Positions 17,665-27,023 of a stretch of DNA of 64,000 bases are shown here, in pieces (the first letter of the stretch is position 1; the number at the start of each line of letters is the position of its first letter). The DNA lies in NCBI GenBank assembly GCA_963839515.1, contig CAWIVN010000006.1, forward strand, positions 1 to 64,000. Direction: 5' to 3'. The position numbers and the translations under genes were made by a program. The notes beneath the pieces are model-generated. The model did no database searches and had not been told where the DNA came from. It was given only the letters and a program-made list of their open reading frames with translations. Source of the stretch: Fredericiella sp963839515 (GTDB lineage Bacteria > Chloroflexota > Anaerolineae > Caldilineales > Caldilineaceae).

Positions 17665-17696
17665 CGCAGGCCTTGCCTGATACGGCAAAGCCTGCG
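17665..17696 (-). terminator. Expression-platform hairpin of the TPP riboswitch
   Basis: Read on the minus strand, GCAGGCTTTGCC and GGCAAGGCCTGC form a 12-bp stem with one mismatch and a 6-nt loop, followed by GTCTTATT. It lies between the TPP aptamer and thiB. The U-tract is weak, so it may act as an attenuator or as an anti-sequestering stem. Confidence 0.5.
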
Positions 17697-17724
17697 CAGT
17701 GTGCACGGATGTTGTCACCAACCA

Positions 17725-17814
17725 TGGTTCCCTACGCTGGCATTACCCAGATCAGGTCTGCGGGTCGGCGGCAGATTGGCCACCCTCTCAGCCCGGCTCC
17801 CCGAGCTCCCCTCG
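17725..17814 (-). promoter_or_regulatory. TPP (thiamine pyrophosphate) riboswitch
   Basis: The minus strand shows the universally conserved 3' half CCTGATCTGGGTAATGCCAG followed by CGTAGGGAA (17728-17756) and the 5' half GGGGAGC...GGGCTGAGAGGGT (about 17782-17810). Together these are the two arms of the THI-box aptamer. Binding of TPP normally shuts off expression. It lies upstream of the thiB-thiP-thiQ operon. Confidence 0.95.
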
Positions 17815-17820
17815 CCTCAA

Positions 17821-17850
17821 AGTATACCGCAGACGCCGGTTGCGCTGCAA
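17821..17850 (-). promoter_or_regulatory. Promoter of the thiamine transporter operon
   Basis: On the minus strand the -10 box TATACT (17821-17826) is 18 nt downstream of TTGCAG (17845-17850). The predicted start, about 7 nt after the -10, falls right at the 5' edge of the riboswitch, which supports the call. Confidence 0.55.
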
Positions 17851-17871
17851 ACGAACGCTTCCACCCGTCGG

Positions 17872-18825
17872 TCACGAGGCCTGCCAGCGCCCCCAAAGTG
17901 TCTGCCACCATGCCCCGACCGGGTGGGTACGGCTCACGGAAACCACAGGCTCCGGTCGCTCCAGATAAGCGTTCATCTGCTCGTAGCCCGCGTCCATCAG
18001 GTCGTTGGCATGACTAAAGTCCGTGGGCTCGACGTAATAAGGTACCGCCAGCGTTACGTGGTGGAACTTAATGCGCCGCTCGCCGCTCATCAAATGCAGG
18101 TCATGTTCCACTTGCTGCCGCAGCATGGTGTCGACAGCCTTGCTGATGTGCCCGGCTACACCGTGCACGCTGATCACAGCACTGGCTGCCGCATCGCTGC
18201 CGGCGTCCTGCAGGTCCGCGCTCGCCGCGGTCGGCTTGTCGTCACTCAAGTGCAGAGCCCAGATATCGGTCGCCCCTCGTTCCAGCGCCACACGCAAGGG
18301 TAGCGGCGTGACCGTGCCGCCATCGACGTAACGCTCGCCGTTGACTTCCCACGGCGGATGCAGTGGCGTCAATGCCGTGCTCGCCATGAGTGCATCCAGC
18401 AGCCGATCGTTGGGATTGTCGCCAAATACGTGCATACGGCCGGTGCGCAAATTTGTTGCCGTAATATAGAGCCGCGCCGCATTGACGGCGCCAAAGGTCA
18501 ACGCCGGTGTGCAGCCACTATCTTGTAGAAACTGGTAGAAGGCGCGGTTATCGTGCAGGCTGTCTTGACCGGTCGCCACGCGCCAAAGGATGCTCATGCG
18601 TCCGCCAGGATACACGATGCGCTTGCTCACATGCTGCCAAATCTGCGCCACGGCGTCCAACTGTTCCAGGCTGATCTCACGCGCCAGGTTCGCCGCGTTG
18701 AGCGCGCCGACCGAGCAGCCGACGAGGGTGTCCGGCAGAATATTGTGCTCCAAAAGCGAACGCAGCGCACCCACCTGCATCGCGCCCCAGGCGCCGCCGC
18801 CACTCAATACAAACGTCCTCTTCAC
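17872..18825 (-). CDS. Patatin-like phospholipase
   Basis: The 317-residue protein has the oxyanion loop SGGGAWGAMQVG at its N-terminus, the nucleophile elbow GCSVGAL (S38 from the chosen start) and the catalytic Asp in YVDGGTV, the Ser-Asp dyad of bacterial patatins. These hydrolyse acyl esters of membrane lipids. The GTG at 18825 follows GGGGAGGAG and begins directly with the first strand (KRTFVLSGGG). An ATG at 18855 would add ten residues without structural purpose. It is on the same strand as, and upstream of, the thiamine operon but separated by its promoter and riboswitch. No signal peptide is seen, so it acts in the cytoplasm or at the inner membrane. Confidence 0.9.
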   Translation of the reverse strand: MKRTFVLSGGGAWGAMQVGALRSLLEHNILPDTLVGCSVGALNAANLAREISLEQLDAVAQIWQHVSKRIVYPGGRMSILWRVATGQDSLHDNRAFYQFLQDSGCTPALTFGAVNAARLYITATNLRTGRMHVFGDNPNDRLLDALMASTALTPLHPPWEVNGERYVDGGTVTPLPLRVALERGATDIWALHLSDDKPTAASADLQDAGSDAAASAVISVHGVAGHISKAVDTMLRQQVEHDLHLMSGERRIKFHHVTLAVPYYVEPTDFSHANDLMDAGYEQMNAYLERPEPVVSVSRTHPVGAWWQTLWGRWQAS

Positions 18826-18952
18826 AGGCTCCTCCCCACTGCACGCTGTAGGCATTAAGTCGCCTGCGGCGCGGCTTCCTTGTCGATCTGGACGGTGAGA
18901 AACTGGCGTATGGAATGCGCTGCCTGTCTTGCGCCTGGCAGTAACTCAGCAA

Positions 18953-19270
18953 TCACACGTTGGCGCCTTCGGCCGCTAGTGCGCATTGTGGGCACACCAG
19001 CGGATCCGAAAGTTCTAACATGTGCTTGGTGCAAACGGCAAAAGTGACTTCTACCTGCTCACGCAGAAACTTGCGCTCGACCTTTGCCTCCAATGCAAGA
19101 TCACGGCTGTTGCTGGCAATCACTACGGCTGGCACCGGACAAGAGTTACAGAGGCTTCGCTTCCAGGGTCGCTCATTCTCGGGGCTTGCGGCCAGCAGCC
19201 GGCATTCCTCTTTTTCCTTCCCACGGAAATAATCGCCATAAAAGTAGCGACAGTTAACAGGCTTGTTCAT
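18953..19270 (-). CDS. Small cysteine-rich conserved protein
   Basis: The 105-residue product starts MNKPVNCRYFYGDYFRGKEKEECRLL and contains eight cysteines. Three groupings are notable: C7 with the C in EECRLL, LCNSCPVP near 40, and CTKH plus VCPQCAL near the end. The regular CxxC pairs suggest zinc or iron-sulphur binding. I recall similar proteins (PWKPxLCxTCPVP) as conserved hypotheticals in Chloroflexota. It lies between patatin and the acidic HTH-like gene with no overlap. Function unknown. Confidence 0.75.
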   Translation of the reverse strand: MNKPVNCRYFYGDYFRGKEKEECRLLAASPENERPWKRSLCNSCPVPAVVIASNSRDLALEAKVERKFLREQVEVTFAVCTKHMLELSDPLVCPQCALAAEGANV

Positions 19271-19291
19271 AGAGTCTGGCTATGCATTCAT

Positions 19292-19329
19292 ACACAAAAA
19301 CGACCGCCTGCTGTTCGCCTGCGGTCGTT
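19292..19329 (-). terminator. Rho-independent terminator
   Basis: Arms AACGACCGC (19299-19307) and GCGGTCGTT (19321-19329) make a 9-bp stem with a 13-nt loop. On the minus strand it is followed by TTTTTGTGT. It terminates the gene at 19362-20570. Confidence 0.85.
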
Positions 19330-19361
19330 GGCAACTCATCACTGCTTACTGCCGAAAACGG

Positions 19362-20570
19362 CTAGTTCTGCCAAAACTGCGGGCCATCCATGTCATCATC
19401 GTCGTCATATCCTTCCTGCTCGCTATTGCGCAAGACTTCCGGGTCGATGAAAAGACGATCGGCAAGCTCGTTGACGCGCGTCTGCTGATCCGGCAGCAGA
19501 TAGCCAAATTCTTGCTCAAGGCTGACCAACATCTCCAACTCGGCTTCCAGCAGGTGATAATCGCTATGCGACAGCGGGGTGCTCAAGCGCCCGGACTCGG
19601 CAAGCTGCTCCAGGTACTCCTCGTAATCCTGGCATGAATCGACCTCGCCGTCCTCAAAATCCTCGGGTCCAAAGTCCATTTCGCCCTCGCTGCTGCTCTC
19701 TAGTTGGCGCGGCAGTTCGACGCCAGCCGAATCAATGCTTGAGGATGATTTCGTCGAACGTGCCGGCGCACGCGTAGCCCCCGCATCTTGCGTGCTCTTT
19801 ATCACATAGCCCTTGCCATTGAGCAGCGCCAAGTTGCTGTGCCGCTGCAACAACAGGTGTAAATCATCCGGCGGGGTGGAGTCTGTAAATAGCGAACGCC
19901 CGATGAGCAGCGCCGCTAATTCCCATGTTGGCACCAACTGGCCGGAGCGGCGCCAATCTGTCACCAGCTCCTCGGCAGCCAGGGCCACAATCATGTTGCG
20001 GTCATGAATTACCTGCTCGTCCCGCGCCTCGCGCGGCTGTAGCCGCAGCAAGTAATGACCGGCCGCCGCATTGATCACCATAATGATGATGTCGTCGTGC
20101 CCTTGGCCGCCCTGTTCCTCAACCCACTCGACAAACGGAGCACCCAAGCGCAGCGACCAGGTGCGACGCTCGATCGCCGCTTCACACTCTACAACCGCAC
20201 CACCCATCAACTCAATTTTCAGGTTGCGGCTGTCGGGGCGATGCGTCTGGAAGAACTGTGGAAAAAAGACGGCGTGCTCCAACTCGTCCAACATCAAAAA
20301 GCCGCGCCGCGCCTCTTCGGCAGACAAGGGATGGCGAATGATGTTGGCCTGCAATAGGTGTGTCAGCCAACCATACTGGCCCTCACCCACCGGCACTGCT
20401 TGGTACAATTGTTTGAGTGCACGATACACGGCGCTGCGCGCACCCTTGCTAATCGGACGTTGTCCGCGTACCTTCTCAACAAGCGCATCGATCGTCAGCG
20501 GTTGGACCGATGTGCTCAGTGCGTTGGCAACCGATACGACGTAGCTTGGATATCGTTCTGATTGCTCCAT
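19362..20570 (-). CDS. Acidic protein with HARE/winged-helix-like N-terminus
   Basis: The 402-residue product starts at ATG 20570 after GGAGGG. Residues 5-66 (from YPSYVVSVANALS through LTIDALVEKV to GEGQYGWL) have the spacing of HARE-HTH or similar winged-helix modules. The middle (about 70-270) is a globular domain without recognised motifs. The C-terminal 100 residues are very acidic (GEMDFGPEDFEDGEVD) and end DDDDDMDGPQFWQN. The layout of N-terminal helix-turn-helix and acidic tail is reminiscent of the delta subunit of RNA polymerase, but the protein is more than twice as long, so I do not assign that role. It is divergent from thrC and has its own terminator. Confidence 0.7.
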   Translation of the reverse strand: MEQSERYPSYVVSVANALSTSVQPLTIDALVEKVRGQRPISKGARSAVYRALKQLYQAVPVGEGQYGWLTHLLQANIIRHPLSAEEARRGFLMLDELEHAVFFPQFFQTHRPDSRNLKIELMGGAVVECEAAIERRTWSLRLGAPFVEWVEEQGGQGHDDIIIMVINAAAGHYLLRLQPREARDEQVIHDRNMIVALAAEELVTDWRRSGQLVPTWELAALLIGRSLFTDSTPPDDLHLLLQRHSNLALLNGKGYVIKSTQDAGATRAPARSTKSSSSIDSAGVELPRQLESSSEGEMDFGPEDFEDGEVDSCQDYEEYLEQLAESGRLSTPLSHSDYHLLEAELEMLVSLEQEFGYLLPDQQTRVNELADRLFIDPEVLRNSEQEGYDDDDDMDGPQFWQN

Positions 20571-20675
20571 GTCCACACCCTCCTGCGATTCAATTTTCAC
20601 TTCGCAATTGTGCCACAAGACAGGTCAAAAGTCCATTGCCGTGCAAGAGTATTCCCAGTCCGCGCGGAACAGCCG

Positions 20676-20704
20676 TTGGCACTTACGGCAGGATACGGTA
20701 GGAT
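20676..20704 (+). promoter_or_regulatory. Promoter of thrC
   Basis: TTGGCA (20676-20681) and TAGGAT (20699-20704) are separated by 17 nt in the AT-rich divergent region. This predicts a leader of about 94 nt before the thrC ATG at 20805. Confidence 0.45.
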
Positions 20705-20804
20705 AAGAAACATAATACACGCTTTTTCGCCAACTTTACATTGCAATTTACTTTCATTCCAACAAATTAAGCTTTTCTTTTTTGACGGTTCAAGGACATT
20801 TACC

Positions 20805-22094
20805 ATGTCGTACGTCGCCCACCTTCGTTGTCTGCGCTGTGGCGCCACCTATGCGCCCGGAAGCATCGAGTATGTATGCACTTGTCGACCCAATGTCGGC
20901 AGCGATCTGGGCACACTCGATGTCGTATACGATTACGCTGCCATTGCCTCTGTGACTTCGCCCAAAGCCATGGCCGTTGACCAGGACCGGTCAATCGCCC
21001 GCTTTGCACCGCTCCTGCCGATCCGCAGTCGTGAGAGCTTGCCGCCGTTGGCGGTTGGCAACACGCCACTCCTGCACGCCCGGCGATTAGGTCATGCCCT
21101 TGGGCTCTCTCACCTCTTTGTCAAGGACGATGGTCGCAACCCGAGCGCTTCCTTCAAAGATCGCGCCTCCGCCATCGCCGTCGCTCGCGCCCAGGACGAG
21201 CAGCGCCCAATTGTCGCCACCGCCAGCACAGGCAATGCCGCCGCCGCCCTCGGCGCGCTGGCAGCGGCTGCCGGCCAGGCGACGGTGATTTTTGTCCCCA
21301 GGACGGCGCCGCCCGCCAAGATAGCGCAGTTGCTTGTCTTCGGCTGTACGGTGCTGGCCGTCGACGGCACCTATGACGACGCCTTCGACCTGTGCATGGA
21401 GGCATGCCGCGAGTTTGGCTGGTACAATCGCAGCACCGGCTATAACCCCTACATGACAGAAGGTAAGAAGACAGTCTCGTACGAGATTGCTCTTCGACTT
21501 GGCGACGCCTTGACCGGCACTGCAGGCCACCTCGTGGTCCCAGACGCCATCTTTGTCTCGGTCGGCGATGGCTGCATTATCGGCGGCGTGCACAAAGGCT
21601 TCAAAGATCTGCAAGCCTTAGGCTGGATCGACAAGATGCCCCGCCTCTACGGCGTGCAGTCTACCCTTAGCGCCGCCCTGCACAACGCCTGGCGCGCCGG
21701 CGTTGAAATTCCGGCTCCGGTACACGCCGCCACGCGCGCCGACAGCATCAGCGTAGACGCCCCGCGCGACCCGATCAAGGCGCTGGCCGCCGTGCGCACC
21801 ACCGGCGGCAGTTTTATACTCGTGGAGGATAACGCCATCTTGCAGTCGATCCTGCCGTTGGCCGGCCTTGGCGGTGTCTTTGCAGAGCCCGCCGGCGCAG
21901 CCGCCTATGCCGGCTTGCAGCGCGCCGTCGAGTTGGGACTGGTCAACACAGACGAAACCGTGGTCGTAATCAACACCGGCAGCGGGCTCAAAGACATCAA
22001 GGCCGCTACCGAAATCACTCGGGGCATCCGCGTCATCCAGCCCACCCTCTCTGCCGTAAAGCAGGCCCTTTCGTCCGTAGCAACTACTGTATAG
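20805..22094 (+). CDS. thrC: Threonine synthase
   Basis: The ATG at 20805 opens with a small zinc-ribbon-like segment (LRCLRCGATY...YVCTC), then a fold-type II PLP enzyme of 429 residues in total. The PLP lysine is K118 in NPSASFKDRASA, the phosphate loop is ASTGNAAAALGALAAAAG near 140, and the C-terminal Gly/Ser-rich NTGSGLKDIKAA is present. It converts O-phosphohomoserine to threonine. The N-terminal ribbon and length are typical of the bacterial and archaeal short threonine synthases. A possible promoter lies at 20676-20704. The nearby PLP enzyme at 22904 is a distant relative, not a duplicate. Confidence 0.93.
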   Translation: MSYVAHLRCLRCGATYAPGSIEYVCTCRPNVGSDLGTLDVVYDYAAIASVTSPKAMAVDQDRSIARFAPLLPIRSRESLPPLAVGNTPLLHARRLGHALGLSHLFVKDDGRNPSASFKDRASAIAVARAQDEQRPIVATASTGNAAAALGALAAAAGQATVIFVPRTAPPAKIAQLLVFGCTVLAVDGTYDDAFDLCMEACREFGWYNRSTGYNPYMTEGKKTVSYEIALRLGDALTGTAGHLVVPDAIFVSVGDGCIIGGVHKGFKDLQALGWIDKMPRLYGVQSTLSAALHNAWRAGVEIPAPVHAATRADSISVDAPRDPIKALAAVRTTGGSFILVEDNAILQSILPLAGLGGVFAEPAGAAAYAGLQRAVELGLVNTDETVVVINTGSGLKDIKAATEITRGIRVIQPTLSAVKQALSSVATTV

Positions 22095-22123
22095 TCACGT
22101 TCCCTGTAGGCCGCATGCTCTTG

Positions 22124-22175
22124 TGCGGGCCGCCCGCCACGCTGTTATGCGGGCCGCCCGCCACGCCCTCTTGCG
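22124..22175. repeat. Short tandem repeat after thrC
   Basis: The unit TGCGGGCCGCCCGCCACGC occurs at 22124-22142 and again at 22148-22166, a 24-nt period, with a third partial start (TGCGGG) after it. It lies between thrC and the 3' end of the deoxynucleoside kinase gene. Confidence 0.75.
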
Positions 22176-22179
22176 GGTT

Positions 22180-22788
22180 TCATACGCCGACACGCGCCAA
22201 AATCTCCCTTGCGAGGTTCGCCGCATACCGCTCGCCGCCAAACTCTGCTCCAGCTGCGTCCAACCGCAGAACCCTCTCCGGCGCCAGCGTGGCCACCCAC
22301 TCCTCGATCAATTCCCCCAGTACGGCCAGGTCCTCCAAGCGCGTGATTTCCAATGTACGGTTGCGCGCCCGATAGCGCTGCGCTGCCAAATCGACTGGCG
22401 CCGCCAGATATACGACCACGTCCGGCAGAGGTAAACAGGCGCGCAAGGCCGCATACAGCCGCTCGCACAATCCAAACTCGGCATCGCTCAGGTATCCCTT
22501 ACGCCAGAAAAGCCGTGCAAACCCGTGGAAGTCAAGGTCCAACCCACCATCGTGGATGCCGGTGCTCGTGCCGAGTCTGACGGCGCGCTCTTGTTCGCCC
22601 CGCAACAACAAGTAGTCAACCTGGTTCGCCAATCCGTAGCGATCCAGGTTGCCGGCAAATAGCTGCTGAAAAGGCCGCTCGCCATGCTGCTCTAAAGCCG
22701 GCTCCAGCGGGGCAATCGCACATAGGCGCTTTACCAGTGTCGTCTTGCCCACACCTGAATTTCCCACGACGGTAACCAACTTGCCCAT
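22180..22788 (-). CDS. Deoxynucleoside kinase-like protein
   Basis: The 202-residue product starts MGKLVTVVGNSGVGKTTLVKRL with the P-loop GNSGVGKT right at the N-terminus. It then has DYLLLRGEQERA (nucleoside-binding region near 50), the DGGLDLDFHGFARLF segment near 75 (DRS-like position), and the LID arginines RYRARNRTLE near 145. This is the layout of the dNK/dGK/dCK family that phosphorylates deoxynucleosides for DNA precursor salvage. A frame with a TTG at 22860 extends 24 residues upstream but the family begins at the P-loop, so 22788 is chosen. Substrate preference cannot be told. Confidence 0.85.
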   Translation of the reverse strand: MGKLVTVVGNSGVGKTTLVKRLCAIAPLEPALEQHGERPFQQLFAGNLDRYGLANQVDYLLLRGEQERAVRLGTSTGIHDGGLDLDFHGFARLFWRKGYLSDAEFGLCERLYAALRACLPLPDVVVYLAAPVDLAAQRYRARNRTLEITRLEDLAVLGELIEEWVATLAPERVLRLDAAGAEFGGERYAANLAREILARVGV

Positions 22789-22903
22789 AGGTGTTTTGAC
22801 GCTCGTTCGTGACAAGGGTAGACTTGCTGCTATATCCTCAACGTAAGTGGTGCCAAGCAAGTCCCATATTGTCCAAATTCCGATATTTTCAAGGAAGTCA
22901 AAG

Positions 22904-24280
<1,377 letters not shown>

Positions 24281-24301
24281 CGTTGCGATTCATGAACCCG
24301 T

Positions 24302-24370
24302 AGGGGCACAAGGGCCGGCGGAACAACGCTCGCCACGGTGGCGAGCGTTGTTCCGCCGGCCCTTGTGCCC
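24302..24370. repeat. Dispersed palindromic repeat, copy 2 (32-bp arms)
   Basis: Arms 24304-24335 and 24339-24370 are perfect complements with a 3-nt centre. The left arm begins GGGGCACAAGGGCCGGCG followed by GAACAAC, matching copy 1 at 1514-1541 in 25 of 28 positions by eye. It lies between convergent genes and is followed by TTT, so it may also terminate transcription both ways. Confidence 0.85.
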
Positions 24371-24394
24371 TTTCACTTTTACTCGGCTATTGGT

Positions 24395-25561
24395 TTACGC
24401 CTGGTCAAACAACATCCAGACCTCGCCCTGCCCTTCAGGCACCGTAAAGCTAAAGGTCTGGCTGTCACGCTCTCCGTTACCGTCCAGCACCCAAATCTGA
24501 TACGTGCCCGCCACAGTACCGCCAGGAATCTGATCGCGGCCGACTTTATACTCGTAATTGTACTTGCCTTGTGGGCCTTGCTGGGCCTCCAAGGCGATGC
24601 TGCGCACACTGTCTGAGACAGGCAGTTTCTGGCCGTCTTTTTCGACCCAGACAAAATAGCTGCCCTGTGGCTGCCCACCCTCGATGCCGCTGTGTACAAA
24701 TGCCAGCTGGAACTTCAGCTCGCCGCCACCGTTGTTGGCAAAGGTGGGCCCGCCGCGCAGCTTGAACTTGCAGCCGTCACCGCCAATACCGGCGCAGGCA
24801 TCGGCGGCTGGTGCCGGAGCCGCTTCGGCTGGCGTGGCTGCCGGTTCGGCCGGCGCCGCCGCCGCCGGCTGGGTGGCTGCCGGTGCTTGTTCCGCCGGTG
24901 CCTGGGCAACCGGTGCCGGCGTCGGGGCCTCGACCACCTGGGCGAGTTGCTCGTTATCTTCGTCAGTCAACTCGGCATTGACCCAGCCTTGCTGGCCGTT
25001 GACACAGCAAATCAAATACCAGGTGCCTGCGGCGTTGCGCCCTTTGATTTCGAAGCGTTCGCCCATGTTGGCTGTGCCTACCAGGCCAAAGCTGGTGTCT
25101 GGCCCGCTGCGGACGTTGATAATATCCGTTTCGATTTTCAGGCTCGGCGTCACTGCCGGCGCAGCTGCAAGGGGCGCCGTACTCGTCGCCGCTGTGGTAC
25201 CCGTAACTGCGCTTGTTCCCGTCGCAGCCGCTGTTCCAGTAATGGCCGCCGTGCCCGTATTGGCTGCCATGTCGGTCAGTGCAGCAGTGCCCGTCACCGG
25301 TGCAGTCGCGGCTGGGACCGCCGGCGCTTCGACGGTGATCACTTGGCTCTGGTCCAACGCTAAGGGTTCCGGTGTGGCGGTGGCCGCCTGCACCGGGGTC
25401 GGCGTAAAGGTGGGTACAATTGTGCGCGGGGCGCTGGTGGGTGTCGCTTCCGCCTGCTCCTCGCCCCCGAATATGCTGCCGCAGCCGCCCAACAGGCCGG
25501 CCGCCAATAAGAGAACAACCAACATCCATAGGCGCGACATGTTCTGTATCTTCATGGCCAT
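24395..25561 (-). CDS. SH3b-domain lipoprotein
   Basis: ATG 25561 has GGAGAG upstream. The product (388 aa) has a type II signal with lipidated cysteine C27 (GLLGGCGS). A long linker rich in Thr/Ala/Val follows, with short repeats of the TGTAA type. A bacterial SH3 domain runs at about 140-195 (IINVRSGPDTSFGLVGTANMGE...GWVNAEL). After a second Pro/Ala linker comes a C-terminal beta-sandwich-like region of about 120 residues (CKFKLRGGPTFANNGG... to QTFSFTVPEG). It is anchored outside the membrane; SH3b domains usually bind cell-wall peptides or glycans. The upstream gene xseA is separated by a 17-bp inverted repeat. Confidence 0.85.
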   Translation of the reverse strand: MAMKIQNMSRLWMLVVLLLAAGLLGGCGSIFGGEEQAEATPTSAPRTIVPTFTPTPVQAATATPEPLALDQSQVITVEAPAVPAATAPVTGTAALTDMAANTGTAAITGTAAATGTSAVTGTTAATSTAPLAAAPAVTPSLKIETDIINVRSGPDTSFGLVGTANMGERFEIKGRNAAGTWYLICCVNGQQGWVNAELTDEDNEQLAQVVEAPTPAPVAQAPAEQAPAATQPAAAAPAEPAATPAEAAPAPAADACAGIGGDGCKFKLRGGPTFANNGGGELKFQLAFVHSGIEGGQPQGSYFVWVEKDGQKLPVSDSVRSIALEAQQGPQGKYNYEYKVGRDQIPGGTVAGTYQIWVLDGNGERDSQTFSFTVPEGQGEVWMLFDQA

Positions 25562-25597
25562 TTGCTCTCCAATTCCCGGCATTGCGATCTGCCTTTG

Positions 25598-25654
25598 CCT
25601 GTTGCCGCTTTCGCATCGCATAGTACCACCACGAGCGGCGAAAGCGGCAACAGG
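25598..25654. repeat. 17-bp inverted repeat between xseA and the lipoprotein gene
   Basis: CCTGTTGCCGCTTTCGC (25598-25614) and its exact complement (25638-25654) flank a 23-nt centre. It may terminate xseA transcription on the minus strand, though no U-run follows, or serve as a binding site. Confidence 0.55.
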
Positions 25655-25670
25655 CGGAAGCTATTGTTCC

Positions 25671-26870
25671 TTATTCTGTCTTGATGACTCGATATTGACC
25701 ACCAGCCGCACGCACCAACAGGGGCTCGCCTCCTGCAACGTTGTTCGGCTGCATCACAACGGCCCCATCCAGCCGCTGCACGATACTGTATCCTCGCTGC
25801 AGAACGTGCAACGGGCTGAGAGCTAGCAGCCGTCTTTCCGCGCCAATCCGCTCCTGTGCCAGCACGCTGAGGCGTCGCTGCACGGCCCCGTGCAGCCGTC
25901 GTGTTCGATCGTCCAGGCTTTGCATCCTTTGGTCCAATCGGCGGCCTGGATGTACGCGCTGCAGACGCCCCGCAAGGTGTTCCAACTGCCATCCTTCCTG
26001 CGCCAGTCGATCCAATGCCTGCTGGGACAGTGACCGTTCGATTGCGGCCAACTGGCCCGCTAACTCCGACCGATCCGGCGTAACAGCCGCCGCCGCCGCC
26101 GAAGGCGTTGGTGCACGCAGGTCCGCTACAAAATCGGCGATCGTGAAGTCGGTTTCATGACCCACGCCGCTAACAATGGGAAGGTTGCTCCCGGCTATAG
26201 CGTAAGCCACACGCTCGTCGTTGAAGCTCCACAGGTCCTCAATGCTGCCGCCACCACGCGCGAGGATCAAGGTATCGATCGGTGCCGTTTCTAGATGATA
26301 GCGATCGGCCCCGGCGATGGCAGCCACGATCTGCCCTGGCGACTCGCTGCCCTGTACCAGGCACGGGAATATCAGCACCTCGACCAGGGGCCAGCGCAGC
26401 GAAAGCACACGGAGGATGTCGCGCAGGGCAGCAGCGTCGGGACTTGTGATCACTCCCAGGCGCCGCGGACTGGACGGAATCGGCCGCTTGCGTTCGGCGT
26501 CAAACAGCCCCGCTGCCTGGAGCTTGACCTTCAATTCCTCAAAGCGGGCATATAACTGGCCCTTGCCGGCCGGTCGCAGCATATTTGCATACAGCTGATA
26601 GGCGCCCCCCTCCGGATAGACGCCAACATAACCATGCGCCAGCACTTGGTCGCCGTCACGCGGCAGCCAACTGTGCGCGCTGGCTGCGCTCTTCCACATG
26701 ACCGCGTTGATCGCCGCACCACTATCCTTGAGGCGAAAATAGACATGCCCGCTGGCTGCGCGCTTCCAATTGCTGACTTCGCCCGTCACCCACACATCCC
26801 GCAACAGTTCATCGCGTTCAAACAGCCCGACGATGCGCGTGGTCAATTTGCTGACTGTAATCGGCTCCAT
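25671..26870 (-). CDS. xseA: Exodeoxyribonuclease VII large subunit
   Basis: The 399-residue product has the N-terminal OB-fold (VWVTGEVSNWKRAASGHVYF), the conserved LFDAERKRPIP and RRLGVITSPDAAALRDIL (about 130-155), DTLILARGGGSIEDLWSFND, and GVGHETDFTIADFVADLRAPTPSAAA around 240-265, followed by the coiled-coil C-terminus. These are all hallmarks of XseA. With XseB it degrades single-stranded DNA to oligonucleotides. No xseB gene is visible next to it. The start ATG at 26870 is preceded by TACAAT with exactly six bases between, implying a leaderless mRNA. Confidence 0.96.
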   Translation of the reverse strand: MEPITVSKLTTRIVGLFERDELLRDVWVTGEVSNWKRAASGHVYFRLKDSGAAINAVMWKSAASAHSWLPRDGDQVLAHGYVGVYPEGGAYQLYANMLRPAGKGQLYARFEELKVKLQAAGLFDAERKRPIPSSPRRLGVITSPDAAALRDILRVLSLRWPLVEVLIFPCLVQGSESPGQIVAAIAGADRYHLETAPIDTLILARGGGSIEDLWSFNDERVAYAIAGSNLPIVSGVGHETDFTIADFVADLRAPTPSAAAAAVTPDRSELAGQLAAIERSLSQQALDRLAQEGWQLEHLAGRLQRVHPGRRLDQRMQSLDDRTRRLHGAVQRRLSVLAQERIGAERRLLALSPLHVLQRGYSIVQRLDGAVVMQPNNVAGGEPLLVRAAGGQYRVIKTE

Positions 26871-26876
26871 TCGCTC

Positions 26877-26882
26877 ATTGTA
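26877..26882 (-). promoter_or_regulatory. -10 box TACAAT, probable leaderless start of xseA
   Basis: On the minus strand TACAAT is followed by GAGCGA and the ATG at 26870. The spacing is identical to that of the boxes at 593, 34362, 40843 and 44967. No ribosome-binding site is present. Confidence 0.55.
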
Positions 26883-27023
26883 GCATAGTCTGAACCCTGA
26901 TTCGTGGGATTCGACGCCCTACGGGATTGTCCTACCAATCTCTTACGCATTGGCTCTTCCGGCCGCCACATTGTCGCGATACAATAGCCCCTACCAGGAC
27001 AATTCGAACCCAAGGTTGCCAGA

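Noticed and set aside
22124..22175. Short tandem repeat considered as a CRISPR remnant
   Set aside because: The 24-nt period leaves only 5-nt gaps between 19-nt units, there are just two copies, and no cas gene is present.
24302..24370. Long palindrome considered as an insertion-sequence end
   Set aside because: There is no transposase and no flanking duplication that I could see, and the copy at 1514 has the same arm with a different centre. A small dispersed repeat is the simpler reading.
26990..27015. AATTCGAACCC, which resembles a tRNA T-arm in reverse
   Set aside because: No cloverleaf could be built around it and no anticodon or acceptor stem is present.
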